Of a stretch of 64,000 nucleotides of DNA, positions 20,363 to 31,373 are shown one piece after another. Where the stretch lies: NCBI GenBank assembly GCA_027924585.1, contig BSBM01000190.1:2790001-2854000 (forward strand), given 5' to 3'. Each line of letters begins with the position of its first letter. The first letter of the stretch is position 1. A program made the translations under genes and the position numbers. The stretch comes from Larix kaempferi (lineage: Eukaryota; Streptophyta; Pinopsida; Pinales; Pinaceae). The notes below the pieces were generated by a model. The model had not been told where the DNA came from, searched no databases, and saw nothing but the letters and a program-made list of their open reading frames with translations.

Positions 20363-23300
20363 ATGTCCGTAGATTCTGATAGTGATCCTGAACTTATTGG
20401 TTGCACTCGTAGTGGAAAACGATATAAAGTAGGCCTTGACCAATATTCTTTTGAGTCTAGCCCAGACGATAGCCAAGTCCCTGGACCAAGCCATATAGAA
20501 AGACAAGGGAGTGTTTATATCCCTTATCACCCCTTTACACCGCAAAAACCAGACGGAGCTCAGTATAACCCCGCAGTAACACCTTCTAGTAGCCCACACG
20601 GTACTTCTAGTACCTCTGTACCACCTTTATTTAACCAGCCCAGAAGCACTGCTACAGCACCCTCACCTGAACCTAGCACAAGAAGGATGGGTGATGACAT
20701 GAAGCTACCAACTTTTAGAGGAACAGGGATAGAAGACCCTAAGCAGCACTGGTTCTTATGTGAAGCCATTTGGACAATTAAGCAAATTAATGATGATGCT
20801 GTTAAACTGGTTCAGTTAGCAACCACATTAAGAAAAAGAGCCTTGACTTGGTTCATGAAATACTCAGCAGCACAGAATAGAACGCTTGCTGATGTAAGAA
20901 ATGTTATGATTCGGGAATTCAGGAAACCTAAATCAGAATCACAGTGTATAACAGAGCTCAAAGACATCAAACAGCTACCTACAGAATCAGTATGGGACTT
21001 TGACCAGAAGTTCAAAGCCTTGATAGATCAAGTAAGCTTCGAGTTTGCACCACAGCAGCATAAGGAATGGTTCATTGCTGCGCTACTCCCACACATTAGA
21101 CTTCCTCTTATGCAACAGAATCTCAATACTCAGGAACAAGCTCTAGAGATGGCTATGAAACTAGAAGCTTCGCCCATTGCGGGAACAAGCAATGATGTTG
21201 CGCAGTTGCAGAACCAATTAGCAAACTTAACCTTGCAAGTGCATGATATTAAGAAAGGCAAGGAGATTAAGGAAGAAATTTGGTGTACAAAATGTAAAGC
21301 CCAAGGTCATTCAAAGGACCATTGCCCCGTTTTCATAGACTATATTGAAACTGGAGCACCTAACCCTTTACCACAGGCACAGGGGCCTTGGTGTGAAATC
21401 TGTAGAACTAGAGGTCATAGACCACAAGAATGTCACTTACTTCAGAAATACGTACAAACTCCAAAGAATCTATATTGTAATTTCTGTAAATCAGTAGGTC
21501 ACGATGAGAACAATTGTAGAGCATATGATCTCATGATAGAAAGAAAGCATGATGTTTATAGGGTACAAGCAGAGACACAAGGACCCACAGCCGGTCCACC
21601 GTATGACCAAACTCGCGACACCCGAGCAGGAAATTACAGGGGATGCGGACGCACAACAAATTTTGGTCGCAGAAGAGGACAGATCACTTGTTATAATTGC
21701 GGAACACAAGGTCATTTTGCCAGGGATTTCCAAAATCCTACAACCCTCTGCAGGTATTGTAAATCTTCTGACCATATCATTGAAGAATGCCCTCAGTTAC
21801 AGGCTAAGATGCAAGCAAATACCCCACAGGTCAATCAGAATATTCAGTTGATTGCAGCAGAAAAAAGAGAACCAGACCCTACAGTTAATATAGTGACACG
21901 CAGTGGAGCAACCACTGGTGCACAAGAGATGGGAATGGGAAAGCAAGCGACGCAATGGGTGCGCCGTGCTAATATTAAACCAGCCCCACTTAACCTGCAG
22001 AAGCAAAAAGAAGCATTCAAGCAAGCTCAAGAGTATTTCTCAGATTCGAGAGCTTCAAGTTCTGCCGCAATTCCGCAGAACAATATTAGATCGCAAGTGC
22101 TAAGACAAGACAACCTGGTACAAGAACAGGCCACTACAGCTGGAAGACCTGACGAGGAGCATGCACTAGGCAGTGTTCATGCGTTTCTGCGACAATGTTT
22201 AAAATTGTTGCGCAATGAAAAGGCAACTCTAGAACTCCAACACCTGTTGGATCAGTGCCAACAGTCTGCTTCGACGAACACACCGCAGTGTGCTGTTCAC
22301 CAGATTAGGAGTCACATTAGAACTGGAAAAGAGATGAGGCTCACAGCGCAGATTGGAGCATTTGAAATGGACGAAGTCATGTTAGATTTGGGCTCAGAAG
22401 CCAATGTTCTCACTATGCAGACATGGGAACAGATGGGAATCCCTCAGCTTACAAGATCCCCTATCCAGCTAAGACTCGCGAATCAGCAACGAGTCTCTCC
22501 ATTGGGCAGATTACCCAATGTACCTATTGATATTGAAGGAGTAAGAAGCTCTGCAGATTTTGAAGTAATCAAAATCCTGGATGATAGTAGACCATACCCA
22601 GCACTCTTAGGAATAGACTGGGCATTTGATAATTTGGCTGTCATTAATTTGAAGAAAAGACAGATGACCTTTGAGGATAAACAGATTAGGGTCATCGCAC
22701 CACTTGATCCTATTCAAGGACCAAGGTATACAGAACCCATTCGCGCAGAAGAGGAAGCGTGCCACATGGAAAGTTTGTACCAAATGACTACTAACCACAG
22801 TGACTATGTCAACCCCACAGCAGATGGCCATATCAGCTGGCGATGCGATAGCTCGTGCACATCAGACTCAGATGCAGGATTGGAAAACTGGCAGAATCGT
22901 TTACATGAGGTTTCTGCAAGACGTTGCGCTATGATGACTAAATCCATTTGATGGATTGGCACAGAATTAACTAACACTCCAATTTTTGATGGTCTAACTG
23001 AAGTAACTAAATTCATACATGACTATGAACAAAAGCTTCCAGAACAGCAGTGCATACAGGCATTGGATGTAGCATTGCGCGCCACACCCGCAAGATGGTG
23101 GGTTGCGCATAAGGAGAATATTCATACATGGCAAGACTGTCGCAGATTGATACTGCGCAGATTTCAGGACACCACAGCCAAAGCCCTACGCAAATATGAG
23201 GGACAGAGTGACCCTAGGTCACACATTGAAGCATGTATTTAGCAATGGTCAGATATTCCGGAAGATGAATGGGTTCACCTATTCATCCACACATTGGATA

Positions 23301-26300
23301 CAGTTCCAAGGAACTGGTATACTGAAACAGAATTGCGCAAAGGCACTATCATTTGGCCTCTTACGATAGAAAGCTTTCAACTTACCTTCAGCTTTGAGTC
23401 AGAACATCCAAGCATCGATCAGGCTTTGAAGTGTATTAAAAAGAAGATATTTGAACAATGCCTGTTATCAGAATATTCCCAACCAGATTGGGCTGTCCAG
23501 ATAGAACATGCCCTGGAATGTTATAACTTCACCGCTGAAGATGAGGAGGACGATCCTTGCAACATCAATATCCTAGAATCAGAAGGGACGCGCAATATCG
23601 AAGGTCCTGAGCTTGATATTCCTGCCATCACAAAACACATCAAGCTCAAGAAGATTAACATTGGTACAGAAGCTGAACCAAAGTTTGCTTCTATAGGAGA
23701 TTATTGGGATGATGAAACTGTTGGACATGTTTCAGAATTATTACGTGACTACCAGGATATCTTTCCTACCAAGTTCACAGAAATGAAAGGCATCCTAGGA
23801 GACTTAGGAGTGATGCGCATACCTCTGAAACCAGAGGCCAAGCCAGTAAAGCAGCGCCCATACAGGTTGAACCCGCGCTATAAAGAAAAAGTCAAAGAAG
23901 AAATTGACAAAATGCTCGCAGCAGGTATTATTGAGCCAGTAGAGGAAAGCGATTGGATTAGTCCTATGGTGGTCCAAGAAAAGAAAACGAAAGGTGAAAT
24001 AAGAATCTGTGTCGACTTGCACAAACTCAATGATGCATCCGCACACGATCCATTTCCCACTCCTTTCACAGATGAAGTACTTGATAATGTTGGAGGACAA
24101 GAGGCTTACTCTTTCACTGATGGTTTTTCGGGATATCATCAGATCAGAATCCATCCGGACGACCGCCACAAGACTACTTTTGCAACTGAATGGGGCTCAT
24201 TCCAGTATACGGTAATGCCCTTTGGTCTTAAAAACGCACCTGCTATCTTCTCTAGAGTTGTTGTTGCTGTTTTTAAAGAATTCATTCACAAGTTTTTAGA
24301 AGTCTATTTTGATGACTGGACTGTATTTGGCCTATTAAAGAACCATATTACAAATCTGCGCATGATGTTAGAAAAATGTAGACAACATCAGATTTCCCTT
24401 AACTTGAAAAAATGTATATTTTGTGCGCCCTTTGGTATTTTGTTGGGACATATTGTATGCAGACAAGGACTCCTGATGGATCCTGCGAAGGTTGCCATCA
24501 TTGCTAATTTACCTGTGCCCAACTCAGTTAAGCAATTGCGCACTACATTGGGACATACTGGATACTACAGAAAATTCATCAAAGGTTATGCAAAGATCAC
24601 AGCACCTATGGAAAGATTGCTGAAAAGGGATTCGAAGTTCCAATGGACAGAAGAATGCCAACAGAGCTTGGACACACTTAAAGAAAAGATGATCACAGCG
24701 CCTATTCTAGTTTTCCCGGACTGGAGAAAACCTTTTCATGTTCATGTTGATGCTTCTTCCATAGCATTGGGGGTTGTGCTTACACAGTCTGGAGAAGGAA
24801 GTATTGACCACCCGATTGCTTACTCCAGCAGAAAGCTATCTACAGCTGAGAAGAACTACACCACTACAGAAAGGGAAGGATTAGCTATGGTGTATGCCCT
24901 ACAGAAATTCAGACACTACCTGTTAGGCGCTCATTTTAAAATGTATACTGACCATTCTGCTTTGAAATATTTGGTCAATAAACCAGTGTTAGGAGGAAGA
25001 ATTTGCAGATGGCTACTACTCTTTCAAGAATATGATTTCGAGGTTATTATAAAGCCAGGCAGATTGAATGCAGGGCCTGACCATCTATCCAGGATAGAGT
25101 CAGGAGAGGAACCTACAAGTCTGGAGGACAATCTGCCTGACGCACAGTTGTTTTCTATTCAAGCAGCAGATGAATATTACTCTGATATTCTTGAGTTTCT
25201 CACTACCGGGAAAGCGCCGGCTGAGTTTACAATCCAGCAGAAGAAGCAACTTGTTGTCAGATCCGCAGACTTCACTTTGATAGCAGGCCAGCTTTATAAG
25301 TTGGGCCATGACGAAGTTTTGCGCAGATGTATCTTACCACATGAAAAGAGCTCTATCATTGCAGAAGCGCATTCAGGTACCGCAGGAGGCCATTTCGCAG
25401 GAAAGCCGACTGCGCAAAAGATATTAGCCGCAGGTCTTTGGTGGCCGACATTACACAAGGATACTAAGGCGTTCTGTAAATGTTGCGATGTGTGCCAGCG
25501 AACAGGAAAACCCTCAAGGAGAGATGAAATGCTGCTAAGACCCCAGATCACTCTGCGTGCTTTTGATAAATGGGCCATTGACTTTGTAGGACCTATTAAC
25601 CCACCAGGAAAAAGAACTGGCGCAAGATACATCATTACAGCTACTGAATACCTCACCAGATGGGCTGAGGCGAAGCCAGTTAAGAACTGCGACACTGCTA
25701 CGGCCGCGCAGTTCATTTTTGAGAATATTATCACTAGATTTGGATGCCCAGTGATCCTCATGAGTGATCAGGGTACACATTTCCTCAATGAGACTATAGA
25801 GGCCCTTACTGAAGAATTTCAAATTAATCACCATAAGAGTACACCCTACCATCCTCAAGCTAATGGTACGGTGGAAGCATTCAATAAGATCCTTGAGAAT
25901 GCCCTGACGAAGATCTGTAATCAACAAAGAGATGATTGGGACCTTAGAGTCACAACTGTATTATGGGCTTACAGAACCACTTGCAAGAAATTAACAGGTC
26001 ACACACCTTTCAGCTTGGTGTATGGACAAGAAGCAGTTATGCCTATGGAATACATTATTCCCAGTCTTAGAATTGCGCAAATCACAAAAATGACAGATCC
26101 TGATACTATGAATGAAAGACTTTCGCAACTTCTTGCCGTAGAAGAAGACCGACTTTTGGCCGGATTCCATCAATAGGTACAGAAGGCAAGACAGAAAGCT
26201 TGGCATGACAGGCACATTAAGCATAAACACTTTGAAGAAGGAGAATTGGTACTCCTTTATGATAGTAAATTCATCAAGTTTCCGGGCAAGTTTCGTGTAC

Positions 26301-26446
26301 ATTGGTTAGGCCCTTTTCAGGTGATAAAAATAACAGAAGGAGGCGCAGTTCAGCTTGCAAAGCTTGATGGAGAATTACTACCTACAATGATCAACGGGAG
26401 TCGGCTCAAGCTTTATCGCGACGGCCACTCCGCTCTGTCGACCTAA
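20363..26446 (+). pseudogene. gag-pol polyprotein of Gypsy-E with three nonsense codons
   Basis: One frame of 2,028 codons is interrupted only by TGA at 22949, TAG at 23240 and TAG at 26174. Gypsy-F has CGA, CAG and CAG at these places. The gag capsid region is near residues 110-280. Five CX2CX4HX4C knuckles start at residues 308, 344, 372, 443 and 463; the fourth has lost its last Cys (Phe). The aspartic protease motif D-L-G-S is at 675. RT has Y-F-D-D with its aspartates at 1317-1318. RNase H follows, then integrase with an HHCC zinc site, the D, D and E catalytic residues (in A-I-D-F-V, M-S-D-Q-G and N-G-T-V-E-A), and a G-P-F C-terminal module. No chromodomain is visible. The polyprotein would supply all replication enzymes. 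Confidence 0.95.
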
Positions 26447-27259
26447 TATATGGCTAAAGCGATGCAGATGCCCAGTGTAGTTGAAAGAGGCACCGCATTC
26501 AGTCTACACGGAAGTTGCGAGACACTTAGTCTCCGGCTTCCTGTGCAGTTCCTAGAAACATCCGCGCATGTCTAAAGTTTGGTTGGAGCGAACATAGTTG
26601 CACTCTTGCGAAGCTTCTCCCCGGACCGTTGAACTATCGCTCTTGCGGAGCTCCCTGTGTTAATTCACCGCTTGAAGAGTTCTCCTTGTGGACCCCTAGA
26701 GGCACAGTTCCCTAAGTTGAAATGACCCTCCGAAAAATTTTGAATTACAGCAGTTATGTAGCCGTGTCCGAATAAATGAAGGATAAGTCCGTTATTTAAG
26801 TCTAGCCGCTCTGACGGATTCGGCTTGATCTCCGAAAGATTTGCATTTAACTCAGGCGCCGAAAGCATTAGCTTCTCCCGGAAGGCTGTCAGAGCCCGTC
26901 AATCACAATAAATGCACCACTGAGGCGAGGAGGATAGCGTGTTGTCAACTCATGTATAGCCGCCTACAGCTACGTAACCCCACTTGGTCGCATTTACTAT
27001 CACCTCTGGCTATAAATACCTCACACTTGTATAATTTTTGGGTTACTTTTCCTCGAGTTGCTATCTTGTTTAAGAATCCAAGCTATTGTTTTCAGAGCCG
27101 AGTTGTGCAGAGTATTTTCCCTTGTTTTCAGCGTCCATATCCTACGCAGGTCCGCCATTTGCTGTCCAAAGTTTTTGTTCCCTACATCGATTCACGACGG
27201 AGAACCTATCAACTGAAGAAGTTGTTTGTCAATTCCTGCGCCGAGGCTTAGATTTCGGC
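26447..27259 (+). other. Gypsy-E spacer between pol and ORF3
   Basis: This ~810-bp region has no conserved ORF start until 27260. It contains TATAAATA (27011-27018) in the context GGCTATAAATACC. Two pyrimidine-rich 3' splice-site-like motifs follow, TATTGTTTTCAG ending at 27095 and CTTGTTTTCAG ending at 27131. The same three motifs are present in Gypsy-F. They suggest that ORF3 is expressed from a separate or spliced mRNA. Confidence 0.6.
27011..27018 (+). promoter_or_regulatory. Candidate internal TATA box upstream of ORF3 (Gypsy-E)
   Basis: TATAAATA stands about 240 bp upstream of the ORF3 ATG and is identical in Gypsy-F (37228-37235, reverse strand). Both copies share the flanking GGCTATAAATACCTCACACT. 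Conservation in two diverged copies favours function but does not prove it. Confidence 0.45.
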
Positions 27260-29917
27260 ATGACTACTCCAGTCACGGCTTCGTCTTATGTACATCCTGG
27301 TTATCAGGATCCCAGACAGTCTCCGGCTACAAGAGCGTCGCCATCGCAGCCAGAAGAACCTGTTCCAGAGCCGTTGGCGACCATGGCGAACTATATTCCG
27401 CCGCGTCCAGATGATGCGCCAGAAGTACAGATCCCGAAGAATGCAAAGTATCCCATTCCGTTACCGCCACTACCGGCTAGCGTGCGAGTAGAAGGACAAC
27501 TGTTGGGACACATTCCACTGGTCAAGTTCTCTGATTTCAACCTCGGAGACTATAAGACATATCCTCAGTTCCAGCTAGATCGATATCTGAATGTAGTGCA
27601 TAATCCCACCAGAAAGGTTGACGAGTTTATCCCGAAGGGATTTGCAGCAAATCTTGAGCGCCCTGGACTCCTGAATTTGTTGAAGCTACCGCACTTTGGG
27701 CGTAGCAACGAAGTCAATGCAGTTGTTAAGACGCTACTTTCATGTGTTCATGGAGGTTACCTTTGGCTCGGGAGGCCAATTGATCTAAATTTTGATTTAA
27801 TTCACCGCATCACCGGTCTATCTAAGGCTGGTAAAGATCCCAATATTCATTTTGTGGGAAAGGACAAGGACAGAAAATTGGCTGCACAGCTGGTGCAGAA
27901 GTATAACTTGACAAGAGGAGGTCGGGCTTATGACCTCACCACAGTAGAAGATGAGGCACTTCGATTTACAGGAAGTCTGCTTGCAGGCAGACTTCTCACA
28001 AAGTGCCGACCGAAGGAAGTTACTGGAGCCGTCGTGGAGCTCGCCATCGCAGCTGCGGAGGGAGAGCAGTACAACTGGTCTCTCTTCCTGCTGGATTCTT
28101 TCTTGGCTGATTGCCTGAATGTGCAGGACAATGCAGCCCAATCATTCCATTTTTCTTGGCTTCTAATTTTATGCGCTCTCGTTGGGTGGAAGGAGCCCCC
28201 GAATACTCAGTTCCTTCCGCGCCACGCAGGAGAGGTTGCCGGCATGCGCTACATCAACCTCTGGGATTCTCCCAATCCCACGAAGCGCAAGATGAATCGC
28301 GCTGTCTTTTGTGAGTACTACTATATCCTCCGAGATACCATTCAAGAAATGCCAAGGCTGAGCGAGGAGACAGCCACATTATATGAAGGAAAGTTGGCTT
28401 TTACTGCCGACATACATCAACTTTACCTCCGCCCTTGCGGCATTCCAGATGAATGGGCGCTAGGCCTTTACAGAATGACTACCGAGGATGTTGAAGAAAC
28501 CATCAAGTCTTGGTCGGATGAGTGGAGGGAGGCCGCCGATCTCGCATCCGCGCTGCCAACCGTCGCTGCGAAAGAGAAGGATAAGGGAAAGGAAGCCCCG
28601 GAGCAAAGAAGTGATGAAGGTTCCACAGAACCGGCCACCAAGAAGCAAAAAGTGTCGCATCCCGCTGAGGCTATTCCCTCGGGGATCGACCAGTACCTAC
28701 ACGAGCAATTTCGTGAGCTGCGCAATGCGCACGCTCACATCAGAAGTGCTTTAGATTTGCAGTTCGTAGAATTGAAAGGTCTCGCAGGAAGAGTTGCGTA
28801 GACCCATGCGCCAGCATCCACTTCGCAGGTGCCACAAGAAATTCCAAGTGCTGAGCGAGTTGAAGAACTCATAGAAAGGCATACTGTCGTGCATATTCCG
28901 CCTACCAGCATGACACTTCCAGATCCGCTAGCTGCACTATAGGTAAGCTCAGTTGGGCCTGTAGAAATAAATTTGTCTTTAATTCCTATAGAGACTCTAC
29001 AGCTTGTGCATGAGAAAGTTTCTGTTGAGATGAGAGCTAGAGAGCTCTCCACTTTCCAGGCAAATCAACGACTGCAATCGCAGGAGTTAGAGTTGAAGGC
29101 AATCCATAAGAATATATCTGAGAAACTTGCACTTTATGAGGCGCAAGACATCGGCATCAGAAACACAGTGAATGAGATTGCCCAGGAGTTGCCGACTTGC
29201 GAGATTCAACCAGACCTCCCTCTGGTTGAGAAAGTTCAAATTATTGGAGGAAGGGTGAAAACCCTGGAGCATGAAATAGTTGCTATGGCTGAAGGCCATA
29301 GAACCCAGATCACTGAGCTCGAAGATCGCGTTGCTGCGCAGTTTACAAATGATGCGCAGGTACAATTTGAAGCGCTGAGCAGAGCTTCCACACAGATGAA
29401 AGATAGAATACAGGAAGCCGAGAACCTGATGAGCCAAGCTATGGAAGCTTGGACGGAGCTTGAGAAGCTCCCTTTTAAAGTTGGTCTATCAAAACAGGTG
29501 CAAGCCGCAGAACAGTCCCTCACTGTTCTGGCTGAAGAAGCTAAGGCCTTAACAGGCTTACCAAAAATGAAGAAAATGAGCGAAGTGCGCAGAATGCAGC
29601 AGCAACTGCACAAGCTCAGAACTGAAGATGAGAAGCTCACCAACAACATTCAGCCATTCATGGATGAGTATGCTGAAATCATTGCCCAGGTCGAGGCAAA
29701 AATCAAAGAGATTGCTGAATCTCAGGAGGTGATTGATACCATCACTAAGGAAGAAGCCACCGCAGAAACGGTGCAGACAGCTCTGGAGTGTGTTGATGAA
29801 TTGGACTCCGCTATTGCGCAGTGGAAGAAAACATTCACGGAAACCCAAGCACAAGCAGATGCGCAAATCAAGCGACCACACGCTAGTGCGAGTGGCTCGA
29901 GGGCGAGCCACAAGTGA
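27260..29917 (+). pseudogene. ORF3 of Gypsy-E: large extra protein between integrase and 3' LTR
   Basis: The frame has 885 codons from ATG at 27260 to TGA at 29915-29917, broken by TAG at 28799 and 28940; both are CAG in Gypsy-F. The Pro-rich start is followed by a globular domain (about residues 80-330; motifs Y-L-W-L-G-R-P and F-H-F-S-W-L-L). A lysine-rich patch K-K-Q-K near 461 could be a nuclear signal. A long Glu/Gln/Lys/Ala-rich region from about 575 to 860 looks like coiled coil. I recall similar unnamed proteins in plant retroelements but cannot give a domain name. Its place matches the env-like gene of Athila elements, yet there is no signal peptide and no clear membrane anchor. The stop lies only 12 bp before the 3' LTR. 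Confidence 0.8.
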
Positions 29918-29929
29918 GTGTTAGGAGCC
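29892..29929 (+). promoter_or_regulatory. Hairpin and LTR-start duplicate replacing the polypurine tract (Gypsy-E)
   Basis: A perfect hairpin GTGGCTCG-AGGG-CGAGCCAC (29892-29911) overlaps the end of ORF3. It is followed by TGTTAGGAGCC (29919-29929), a near copy of the LTR start, and then by the actual 3' LTR at 29930. No ordinary polypurine run is present. Gypsy-F has the same arrangement (34318-34355). Confidence 0.6.
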
Positions 29930-31368
29930 TATTGGAGCCTAGGCTATAGCTGCGGTAAAGCTGCGAATTTTGGGAAAAAAGCACAAGTATGGAAGGAAAA
30001 GTGCTAATTTTGGGACAAGCACTAAGTTTTTGGAAAGAAGGAGATGGTGCGCAGTACGGTGCCAGATGGACAAGCTCAGCGAAGATCACGGACCAGAAAT
30101 CGTGGAGCTCGCGCGCACGTCATATAAGAATGAAGGTGGCTCAGCTACCATAATAAATAAGGTGATGGAGTAGAGGGCTCAGCTACCCTCATTTAAAGGC
30201 TAAGTACAGAATTTATGGTTGCTCGGATCAAGGAGGAGCAATGGACCAGAGCATTGAAGGCAAAGGACAAGCGCCCATACCCACAATCTACGCCGGAAGT
30301 CAAGGAGCCTGCAGGAAGCGGCGACATGACTGCAAGCGGCGCCTACAGTACACCTAGCCATATGCGTGGTTAGGGTTTTTGGGAATCACTGTTGGGAAAG
30401 GACCACAGTTTTGTAAAGGTGTGACCGTCATGGCCACCTATATATATGTATACATGATAAGAAGAAGAGTTAGATATTTTGGGATAGTTAGATGGTTAGA
30501 CTGTTAGATAGTCAGTCTCGAGGATAGATCATGTGTTGATTATCCTTTGCTATGTTTTCTACCGAATCTGTAGAACTAGAGTAGAATCGGATAGCCGAGG
30601 AGCTAATCCCTGAGTTGCCAGACAGTCTGAGCTGACGTCTGTGCCTTTGTAATCTCTGTAGAGAAGAGACTAGATTGAGAGAAGGGCTCCCAGCTATGTG
30701 CGTGGAGTTTCCTGTAAAGATCTAAGGCTGCAGCTGTGTGCGCAGCGTATTGTATAACTCTATGGTTTTCTGGTTAATATAAACTCCCGTGGACGTGGTT
30801 TTCCTCGAGGAGATGAGCTTCACATATTTCTTCTTGTTATAATGTTTGCGTGAATGATTAACTGTTTAAGTTCATTACCTGTGTATACAAGACTCTTGCA
30901 TTATCTTTGCGACTGTTTAATTGAGTTTGGGAAGGTGCCTTGATAGCTATAAGTGTGAAGTACTACTGAAGAAGAAGTGGTGGAGCGCTGTCGCTGCAGC
31001 GATCGAGGAATGCATTACTGCGCTGGGTGCGCAGGGCGAGGAAGTACTTAACGCGTCGATGCAAGGAATAGTTGCCTTCTGCGCCAGAGAGGAGGAAATG
31101 CGCAGTTGGGCCTGCTGAGGAAGGAATCCGCGCAGTTGCGCCGAGGGGCCTGCGGGAAAGTCAGACCGCCGATATCTAAGGAACCGGAAGAGGAAGAACA
31201 ATCTCCGCGTCACCACGGTTAAGGAAACCTGATTCCTTAACCCCCCCATAGCCACTTCGGGTGAGACCTCGAGCTGCTGTGCAGCTCGTTGCCGAGAGGG
31301 CCAGTGCGCCAAGGGGTTTGTTGCTGCGCTTCATTAAAACCCGGGTCTGCCCAAGAAAGCAGCCAACA
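29930..31368 (+). repeat. 3' LTR of Gypsy-E
   Basis: It is collinear with 18072-19510 at a constant offset of 11,858 bp and has the same length. It begins TATTGGAGCC (TG mutated to TA) and ends GCAGCCAACA, followed by GTGAC. Confidence 0.94.
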
Positions 31369-31373
31369 GTGAC

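Larger units (their letters stand above)
18072..31368 (+). mobile_element. Gypsy-E: full-length Ty3/gypsy element with extra ORF3
   Basis: LTRs of 1,439 bp (18072-19510, 29930-31368) and a perfect GTGAC duplication (18067-18071, 31369-31373) delimit a 13.3-kb element in Copia-D. In order it holds a tandem primer-binding-site array, ORF0, gag-pro-RT-RNaseH-integrase, a spacer and ORF3. Integrase downstream of RT makes it gypsy. The protease motif D-L-G-S and the integrase C-terminus (G-P-F, then G-A-V, then N-G-S-R-L-K) suggest the Ogre/Tat/Athila group. Three nonsense codons in gag-pol, two in ORF3 and one in ORF0 make it a dead copy. Confidence 0.95.

Noticed and set aside
20002-23016. Antisense frames of 60-134 codons inside gypsy gag-pol
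   Set aside because: They are shadows of a long coding frame on the opposite strand, and the same shadows appear in Gypsy-F.
27260-29917. ORF3 as an envelope gene
   Set aside because: The position is right, but there is no signal peptide or C-terminal membrane anchor; the only hydrophobic stretch is a short one near residue 295.
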